Positions 1-4,592 of a stretch of DNA of 5,775 nucleotides are shown piece after piece. The position numbers and the translations under genes are program-made. The notes under the pieces were generated by a model. It worked only from the letters and a program-made list of their open reading frames with translations. It had not been told where the DNA came from and did not search any database. This DNA comes from Thermoplasmata archaeon (GTDB lineage Archaea > Thermoplasmatota > Thermoplasmata > Thermoplasmatales > Thermoplasmataceae). Numbering within the stretch: the first letter of the stretch is position 1; each line of letters starts with the position of its first letter. Where the stretch lies: the NCBI GenBank assembly GCA_021826765.1, contig JAKAYK010000066.1:1-5775 (forward strand). The letters are read 5' to 3'.

Positions 1-596
1 GGGCTGAAAACATCGATAAATGAGAAACCTTTGTGCTGTATTCCCTTTTTGATAGTTTCCTGCATATGTTTCACATCACCGGAAAATTCTCTTGCTACAA
101 AGGTAGCTCCTGCAGAAAGTGCCATGGAAAGTGGGTTGATTGGCGGCTCTATGTTTCCATCAGGGGTGGTCTTGGTCTTCATTCCTATTCTTGATGTAGG
201 AGAGGCCTGTCCCGTTGTGAGCCCAAATATCTGGTTGTCGGATACTATGTATGTGATGTCGGAATTTCTTCTTGCACAGTGGTAAAAATGCTGTGTTCCT
301 TCGTTAAAGCCATCTCCGTCTCCTCCATATGCAACCACAGTGAGGTCCTTGTTAGCCCATTTTATTGCCTGTGCTGCTGGAAGGGATCTTCCATGAATTC
401 CATGGAAACCGTATGCCTTCATGTACTCTGGCATGTTGCTTGAGCATCCTATTCCTGAAACTATTACTGCGTTTTCCGGGCTTATTCCAAGCTGTGAAAG
501 TGCCATTGGGATTGCAGTGAGCTGTGCGTAGTTTCCGCAACCAGGACACCAGTCAGCCTTGACTGTTCCTTTATAATCCGCCATTGTTATTGCCAT
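1..596 (-). CDS. korB: 2-oxoacid:ferredoxin oxidoreductase, beta (ThDP-binding) subunit, C-terminus cut by window edge
   Basis: Cytoplasmic subunit that binds thiamine diphosphate and the single [4Fe-4S] cluster of the archaeal enzyme converting 2-oxoacid + CoA + oxidised ferredoxin to acyl-CoA + CO2 + reduced ferredoxin. Reading the minus strand from ATG 596 gives 198 complete codons with no stop. Visible motifs are CPGCGN (residues 17-22), GIGCSS (48-53), the ThDP/Mg motif GDGDG (92-96), then DNQIFGLTTGQASPTS (120-135). Cys17, Cys20 and Cys51 match three of the four cluster ligands; the fourth normally follows the FxDVxxP segment at 193-199 and would be the first codon outside the window. 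The family is usually about 280-300 aa, so roughly a third is missing. The start is chosen because a Shine-Dalgarno-like site precedes it; ATG 584 (Met5) is an in-frame alternative. It forms an operon with korA, 5 bp upstream. Odd: Asn54 and Thr128 stand where the Sulfolobus subunit has lysines. Family assignment is firm; substrate (2-oxoglutarate, pyruvate or broad) is not determined. Confidence 0.93.
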   Translation of the reverse strand, partial: MAITMADYKGTVKADWCPGCGNYAQLTAIPMALSQLGISPENAVIVSGIGCSSNMPEYMKAYGFHGIHGRSLPAAQAIKWANKDLTVVAYGGDGDGFNEGTQHFYHCARRNSDITYIVSDNQIFGLTTGQASPTSRIGMKTKTTPDGNIEPPINPLSMALSAGATFVAREFSGDVKHMQETIKKGIQHKGFSFIDVFS

Positions 597-600
597 TTTT

Positions 601-608
601 ATCACTCC
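601..608 (-). promoter_or_regulatory. Shine-Dalgarno site of korB inside the end of korA
   Basis: The minus strand reads GGAGTGAT, overlapping the last two korA codons and its TGA stop. It resembles the archaeal GGAGGTGAT consensus with one G missing. Eight bases separate GGAG from the ATG at 596, a normal spacing. It supports translation of korB from a shared korAB mRNA and favours ATG 596 over ATG 584. Confidence 0.7.
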
Positions 609-2338
609 TTTATTACTTTCTCCAGTTCGGATGCAAGTGCACCCGGGTAGAAGCATTCCCCATCGTATTTTCTTACAAGTGTTCCTGTAACCTGAATCTC
701 CGAAGATATTATTCTTCTCAATTGTCCGGTATAGTTATTCTCAACAAATATGACTTTTTTCTTTCCCTTAACGAGATTCTTGATGTCCGGATTTACAGGG
801 AATGGCTTGTTGACCTCTATGACGCCTGCCTTTATTCCTTTGTTCCTGAGGGTGTCCACTGCTTCCTCCACTACTCCCTGTGTTGATCCCCACTGAATCA
901 CTGCATATTCTGCATCATCCATCCTGTAAGTTGGGGTTGGAGTGAGTTCCTTCATATATGTTTCCATCTTTCTCATCCTCTTTTCCATTATTCTGTTCCT
1001 TATTTCAGGATCTGTGACAGCGTCGCTGACGACGTCTCCCTTCTCGTCATGCTCGTCTGAATCCTCATTGTGCATGAGATTTTTTGTGCCTGGAAGGGCC
1101 CTCATGGAGATGCCATCCGCGGTGAATTCATATCTCTTGTAATCTTTCTCATCACCCTTTGCGAATTCTCCTCTTTCTATATCAGGATCGAGTTCAAAGC
1201 CATCCACAGTCTCATAGTGCTCTGCAAGATAGAGGTCCACCATCAGGAAAACAGGCATCTGGTATTTCTCCGCTATATTGAGTGCCTCTCCAGCCATGTA
1301 ATATGTTTCCTTGACGTTTCTTGGGCTGAATACTGCCTTTGGAAAGTCTCCCTGTGAAGCTCCTATTACCTGCAGAAGATCTCCCTGCTCAGTCTTTGTT
1401 GGAAGTCCTGTAGAGGGGCCCGCCCTCTGAGCTTCATATATGACTATGGGAATTTCCATTTCTGCTGCCATTCCTACGGCCTCAGTCATCAATGCAAACC
1501 CTCCACCTGAAGATCCTGTCATTGCCCTTATGCCTGCGTAGTTTGCACCAATAGCCATATTGATTGCAGATATCTCATCCTCAGTAATTTTCACGAAAAC
1601 GTCAAATTTCTTGCTGTGAGATGCAAGATAATGAATTATGGAGGAAGCGGGTGTCATAGGGTATCCGAAATATGCCTTCAGTCCGTTTCTCACTGCACCA
1701 AGGCCTGCAGATTCACCACCTGATATGAGGAAATATCTTGTTTTTGATGTATTCAGGACCTTGTCAGCCTTTCCATATTTTTCTGCAAAGTAGTTATAGC
1801 CATCCCTTGCAGCTTCAACATTCAGTTCTGCTATCTGCCCCTTGCCTCCGAACTGGTCTCTTATGACTCCTGCAAGAATTTCAAAATCCATTGCAAGATG
1901 CCCGAAAACCGCCCCTATGGCAACTGTGTTTTTTAGAAGAGTGTTCTTGCTGTATTTTTGGGCAATCTGTGAGAGGGGTATTTCACAGTATTGTACGCCT
2001 TCATGTTTGTTGAAATTTCCTATGGAACTATCATATATGGCAACACCCTTTAGTGAGGAGGCTCCTCCTTCATTTATATTGGGATTTGTGTGTCTCTCCA
2101 GGGTATCCCTGTTCAGGGCTATGAGTATATCAAGATCGTCTCCCTGACTCTTCACAGGATTTTTTGATGCCCTGATCTGGTACCAACTCTGGCCGCCCCT
2201 TATTATACTCTGATAATAGTTGTATGTAACGGCGTGAAGACCGTTTCTTGAAAAAACTTTTGCTATAATCAGACCAGCAGACTGCACTCCTTCCCCTGCC
2301 GCTCCTCCGACTCTTACAATAACTTCATTGCGATCCAT
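602..2338 (-). CDS. korA: 2-oxoacid:ferredoxin oxidoreductase, fused gamma-alpha subunit
   Basis: Partner of KorB in the CoA-dependent oxidative decarboxylation of 2-oxoacids, supplying reduced ferredoxin. The 578 residues fall into an N-terminal gamma domain (about 1-190, with GGAAGEGVQSAG at 11-22 and SIIRGGQSWYQIR at 44-56) and an alpha domain (about 200-578). The family YPITP loop appears as YPMTPAS (226-232). GSSGGGFALMTEA lies at 275-287 and QRAGPSTGLPTKTEQGDL at 304-321. In that last motif Arg305 and Thr314 match the residues (R344, T353) reported to contact substrate in the Sulfolobus alpha subunit. VENNYTGQLRR is at 532-542. An acidic stretch (about 423-439) matches the usual EHDExG region of the family. 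Gamma-alpha fusion and length are typical of two-subunit archaeal enzymes; no separate ferredoxin (delta) gene is seen in the window. The start is set by ATG 2338, with a short GTGA match (2345-2348) and a TATA box upstream. The product is near certain; the preferred 2-oxoacid is not. Confidence 0.95.
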   Translation of the reverse strand: MDRNEVIVRVGGAAGEGVQSAGLIIAKVFSRNGLHAVTYNYYQSIIRGGQSWYQIRASKNPVKSQGDDLDILIALNRDTLERHTNPNINEGGASSLKGVAIYDSSIGNFNKHEGVQYCEIPLSQIAQKYSKNTLLKNTVAIGAVFGHLAMDFEILAGVIRDQFGGKGQIAELNVEAARDGYNYFAEKYGKADKVLNTSKTRYFLISGGESAGLGAVRNGLKAYFGYPMTPASSIIHYLASHSKKFDVFVKITEDEISAINMAIGANYAGIRAMTGSSGGGFALMTEAVGMAAEMEIPIVIYEAQRAGPSTGLPTKTEQGDLLQVIGASQGDFPKAVFSPRNVKETYYMAGEALNIAEKYQMPVFLMVDLYLAEHYETVDGFELDPDIERGEFAKGDEKDYKRYEFTADGISMRALPGTKNLMHNEDSDEHDEKGDVVSDAVTDPEIRNRIMEKRMRKMETYMKELTPTPTYRMDDAEYAVIQWGSTQGVVEEAVDTLRNKGIKAGVIEVNKPFPVNPDIKNLVKGKKKVIFVENNYTGQLRRIISSEIQVTGTLVRKYDGECFYPGALASELEKVIKE

Positions 2339-2369
2339 TCTAAGTCACTGTTACCCAATAACATTAATG

Positions 2370-2383
2370 TATAAATTTTTTTT
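2370..2383 (-). promoter_or_regulatory. Predicted korAB promoter (TATA box and BRE-like A tract)
   Basis: On the minus strand an A-rich tract leads into TTTATA (2375 down to 2370), the archaeal TATA form. Its centre is about 34 nt before the korA ATG, which predicts transcription starting near 2347 and a leader of about 9 nt. That short leader just includes the GTGA element before the ATG. The prediction rests on sequence and spacing alone. Confidence 0.55.
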
Positions 2384-2392
2384 AAATATAGA

Positions 2393-2425
2393 ATGAAAAA
2401 GTTTCATAGAATGATGTGATCATTC
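2393..2425. repeat. Two tandem short palindromes between DUF302 and korA
   Basis: Two perfect inverted repeats lie one base apart. The first is ATGAAA-AAG-TTTCAT (2393-2407) and the second GAATGAT-GTG-ATCATTC (2409-2425). They sit just upstream of the korA BRE/TATA element and 10 bp past the DUF302 stop. Their position suits regulator binding sites for korAB. Alternatively they form a hairpin at the end of the DUF302 transcript: on the minus strand the 7-bp stem is followed by CTTTTTC. Both readings are inference; the symmetry is directly visible. Confidence 0.55.
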
Positions 2426-2434
2426 GGAAAATTA

Positions 2435-2839
2435 TCAAACTTCCGGAATACTATTCACAATGTTCTTAATTATGGCCTCCACTTCTTCAGCTATTTTGTT
2501 GAGTTCCTGCTTTCTGTCAGAATCAATGAGCTTGAGCAATTCCGTCGGCAGTTGGGCTGAGATTTCGGTTCCATTCTCAACCTCTTTCACAATTATCCTG
2601 CAGGGAAGCATTACTTCTGCACTCTGCTCTACTGAAAGAATTCTGCTGGCATATGAAGGGTTGCATATTTCGTATGTGTTCATGAGAGGGTAGTCAAATC
2701 CCTTTGATCTGAGTATCTTCCCTGTGGGTATCTCCGCAAGCACACCAAATCCTGCTGAGGACACCTTGTTGGAGATTTTCGAACAGACTTCATCAAATCC
2801 ATGTTCCGTGAAGATTCTGTATTCTATCATTTTGATCAT
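2435..2839 (-). CDS. DUF302 family protein
   Basis: A 134-residue protein with the DUF302 (PF03625) pattern. An N-terminal helix-rich segment leads into FGVLAEIPTGKIL (31-43), then the signature ICNPSYASRIL (58-68) and VMLPCRIIVKE (76-86), and a charged C-terminal helix (about 100-130). Cys59 in CNP and Cys80 in LPC are the family's recurrent cysteines; Cys19 is extra. No signal peptide or membrane segment is apparent, so it is probably cytoplasmic. DUF302 proteins are small alpha/beta proteins with no established biochemical role, and none is assigned here. The start is uncertain: ATG 2839 or ATG 2830 (Met4), the latter with a TGATC anti-SD match 3 nt before it. It lies 96 bp upstream of korA on the same strand, but the spacer contains a separate korA promoter, so co-transcription is only possible, not shown. 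Confidence 0.82.
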   Translation of the reverse strand: MIKMIEYRIFTEHGFDEVCSKISNKVSSAGFGVLAEIPTGKILRSKGFDYPLMNTYEICNPSYASRILSVEQSAEVMLPCRIIVKEVENGTEISAQLPTELLKLIDSDRKQELNKIAEEVEAIIKNIVNSIPEV

Positions 2840-2858
2840 GTCATGATTGAAAATTTGC

Positions 2859-2865
2859 TATTATT
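2859..2865 (-). promoter_or_regulatory. Weak candidate TATA element for DUF302
   Basis: The minus strand reads AATAATA, preceded by an A-rich stretch. Its centre is about 23 nt before ATG 2839, so a leaderless transcript would be expected, as for the other genes here. The match to the archaeal TATA consensus is poor, and the stronger element at 2960-2967 is a competing choice. Confidence 0.3.
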
Positions 2866-2959
2866 CATTTTGTTTTTTTCTCATGAAAAATGCAAATGAT
2901 CTTGAAAATACGCTATAGAAGGTGTGATATCCATTGAAAATTCTGCATAAAGTGTTAGG

Positions 2960-2967
2960 TTATAAAA
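2960..2967 (-). promoter_or_regulatory. Candidate TATA box upstream of DUF302
   Basis: The minus strand reads TTTTATAA, a near-consensus archaeal TATA box. It would start transcription near 2938. That RNA could be the DUF302 mRNA with a leader of about 100 nt, or could begin at the 17-codon ORF at 2934. The element is almost symmetric, so a plus-strand start (about 2989) cannot be excluded, but no gene lies there. Confidence 0.4.
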
Positions 2968-2997
2968 TTTGCATAATCTTATTTTGAAAGTTTAGTT

Positions 2998-3042
2998 AAA
3001 AAAATTTGGTAAAAATAGAAACGTAGTAATGGTTTTTACTAC
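2998..3042 (-). terminator. Hairpin plus oligo-T terminator of the transporter gene
   Basis: A perfect 7-bp inverted repeat, GTAGTAA (3023-3029) and TTACTAC (3036-3042), encloses a 6-nt loop. On the minus strand it is followed by two T runs (3015-3011, five T; 3004-2998, seven T). The TAG stop of the transporter lies inside the stem. Oligo-T tracts are the main termination signal in archaea, and the stem may assist. It should separate the transporter transcript from DUF302. Confidence 0.65.
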
Positions 3043-4478
3043 TCAGAGATTTGCGACTGTGCTACCATCTTCTCGTTGGAAGTCTCTTCCAAAGACATGT
3101 TCTTTGTCTCTTTGAGGAAAAGCGAAAGAACCCCTCCGATCACTGATGTTCCAGCAAGGAGCAGAAGCAGTGGTTTTATTCCGATGCTTGTGGAAAGTGC
3201 TGCAAATGTGAATGTTGTTATGGCAGCTCCAACTTTTCCTGTCGCAGCTGATATGCCATGGCCTGTTGATCTAAAGTTCACAGGATAAAGCTCTGCTGGG
3301 GTGATGAATGTTGTTGTGTTTGGCCCCATATCTATGAAGAAGAATGTCAGTGAATAGAGTATGAGTGCTACACTTGAAGGTATTATGTATCCTGTGATTT
3401 TTGCACCGTTGGTTTCAAGAACCGCTGCAACAATCAGGTAGAGTATGAACATCATGAAGAAGCCAAATGTCTGGAGAGTTTTCCTCCCAACTTTGTCCAT
3501 CAGGGCTACTGCAGTGAAATAACCGAAGAACCCCACGAAGAATGGAAGTCCTGCCACCAGTATTTTATCGAAGAGTGTTGCTGAAGGAATGATTGAGCTG
3601 GTGAATTCTCCCGAATATATACCTGTTCCATAGAAAGCCATATCCAGAAGGAACCATGAACCTGCTGTGACCACAAGCATTGACGCATAATTTCTCAGGA
3701 ACTCTGAAAGTGTGAATTTCTTGGCAATTGCCATGTTCTCAACTTCTGCTCCACTGGCCACAACGTTCATTGCTTTTTCTGTCTGCTTCTTGTCTCCTTT
3801 TACCAGTGCTGAATATCTTGGTGTCTCAGGAAGTTTTCTTCTGAGATATATCACCAGAAGTGCAGGTATGGCCCCGAATGCAAGCATAAATCTCCATGCT
3901 ATCTCAGCAGGGAAAATCGTAACAGACAGGAGTCCTATGAATACAGCAACAACTGAACCTATTCCCTGGTTGGCAAAGACCAGTGCCATCATCTTTCCTC
4001 TGTCCTTTGTGTTTGAATATTCACTCATGATTGTTGCGCTCATGGGGTAATCTCCACCGATTCCCAGACCGAGTATGAACCTGAATGCAAAGAGTGTTAT
4101 GAAGTTAAAGGAAAATGCGCTGAGTATTGCTCCTGATGCCAGCAGTGCCGCTTCAATACCGTATATGGCTTTCCTTCCCAATATATCAGAAAGCCTTCCA
4201 AATATAAGCTGTCCAAATATTGCTGCAATGATTGCGGATGAACCTATAAGTCCTGCTCCCACGTAGGGGTTACCAGTACTTATTGAAAAACTGGTTCCCT
4301 GTCCTTCAAGAATTATCAGGACTATACCAATTATGAAAAGGTCATAGGCATCCGTGAAGAATCCCATTCCAGCAGTGAACCACACCTTGAGATGCCCCCT
4401 GTTGAATTTTGTACTGTCAGAAGATTCGAAGATATTCTCCTTCATTTCAGTATTTTGTGATGAATCTTTTTTTGTCAT
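3039..4478 (-). CDS. MFS transporter, phosphate:H+ symporter (PHS) type
   Basis: A 479-residue, 12-helix inner-membrane carrier with a cytoplasmic N-terminus of about 30 residues and hydrophobic segments at roughly 33-57, 73-95, 104-125, 127-141, 163-189, 193-212, 266-288, 306-328, 336-354, 362-384, 404-430 and 434-456. The MFS motif A is GRLSDILGRK (94-103), echoed by DKVGRK (328-333). PHS-family hallmarks are GMGFFTDAYDLF (37-48), GIGGDYPMSATIMSEY (139-154), PETPRY (217-222), GPNTTTFITPAELYP (385-399) and GHGISAATGKVGA (406-418). Residues matching the phosphate and proton site described for the fungal transporter PiPT are all present: Asp43, Asp46, Asp143, Tyr144, Gln171, Trp275, Asp279, Tyr283, Asn387 and Lys415. 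Phosphate uptake driven by protons is therefore the best guess. Divergent pairing with aspA leaves an organic-anion substrate open, since MFS subfamilies drift in specificity. The start at ATG 4478 fits a leaderless mRNA; the stop lies in a terminator stem. Confidence 0.87.
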   Translation of the reverse strand: MTKKDSSQNTEMKENIFESSDSTKFNRGHLKVWFTAGMGFFTDAYDLFIIGIVLIILEGQGTSFSISTGNPYVGAGLIGSSAIIAAIFGQLIFGRLSDILGRKAIYGIEAALLASGAILSAFSFNFITLFAFRFILGLGIGGDYPMSATIMSEYSNTKDRGKMMALVFANQGIGSVVAVFIGLLSVTIFPAEIAWRFMLAFGAIPALLVIYLRRKLPETPRYSALVKGDKKQTEKAMNVVASGAEVENMAIAKKFTLSEFLRNYASMLVVTAGSWFLLDMAFYGTGIYSGEFTSSIIPSATLFDKILVAGLPFFVGFFGYFTAVALMDKVGRKTLQTFGFFMMFILYLIVAAVLETNGAKITGYIIPSSVALILYSLTFFFIDMGPNTTTFITPAELYPVNFRSTGHGISAATGKVGAAITTFTFAALSTSIGIKPLLLLLAGTSVIGGVLSLFLKETKNMSLEETSNEKMVAQSQISE

Positions 4479-4501
4479 CTTCTATAGATTGGGAACCTAA
4501 C

Positions 4502-4507
4502 TATAAA
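4502..4507 (-). promoter_or_regulatory. TATA box of the transporter gene (leaderless)
   Basis: The minus strand reads TTTATA within CTTTATAG, preceded by an A-rich BRE-like stretch. Its centre is 26-27 nt before ATG 4478, so transcription should start at or within a couple of bases of the start codon. No Shine-Dalgarno sequence precedes the ATG, which agrees with a leaderless mRNA. Confidence 0.65.
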
Positions 4508-4522
4508 GTTTTTACATATATT

Positions 4523-4539
4523 CTATATATTACTATATA
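4523..4539. repeat. Two CTATATA repeats 10 bp apart in the divergent promoter region
   Basis: CTATATA occurs at 4523-4529 and 4533-4539, one helical turn apart, in a stretch of alternating A/T between the two divergent TATA boxes. Related CTATA sequences occur at 4482 and 4501, the latter being part of the transporter's own TATA box. It could be a shared regulator site or simply easily melted, bendable AT-rich promoter DNA. Confidence 0.35.
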
Positions 4540-4564
4540 ACTACCATCTCCTGCATTGGCAGAA

Positions 4565-4572
4565 TATAAATA
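4565..4572 (+). promoter_or_regulatory. TATA box of aspA (leaderless)
   Basis: TATAAATA is a strong archaeal TATA match. Its centre is about 25 nt before the aspA ATG at 4593, which places the transcription start at the start codon. No Shine-Dalgarno sequence is seen between them. This also supports ATG 4593 as the true start. Confidence 0.7.
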
Positions 4573-4592
4573 AACACAAGTAATCCTCAATC

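Larger units (their letters stand above)
2840..3038. other. AT-rich intergenic region between the transporter and DUF302
   Basis: This roughly 200-bp gap separates two minus-strand genes. It holds the transporter's terminator at its right end, a strong TATA-like element in the middle and a weaker one near DUF302. Three exact copies of TTGAAAAT lie on the plus strand (2847-2854, 2902-2909, 2934-2941). The minus strand also has a 17-codon ORF (2881-2934) beginning about 30 nt after the central TATA element; nothing beyond that position supports it as a gene. No tRNA or conserved RNA fold was recognised. Confidence 0.5.

Noticed and set aside
352..549. 65-codon minus-strand open frame in the korB region
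   Set aside because: It overlaps korB in another frame; the korB frame carries the CPGCGN, GIGCS and GDGDG motifs and this one carries none.
2883..2918. Eleven-codon plus-strand ORF after an oligo-T stretch
   Set aside because: Too short, no promoter or SD site in the right place, and expected by chance in AT-rich intergenic DNA.
3712..4050. 112-codon plus-strand open frame within the transporter
   Set aside because: Antisense to a strongly conserved MFS gene and without recognisable domains; the same applies to the plus-strand frames at 31-285, 584-886, 1070-1357, 1842-2147 and 2460-2693.
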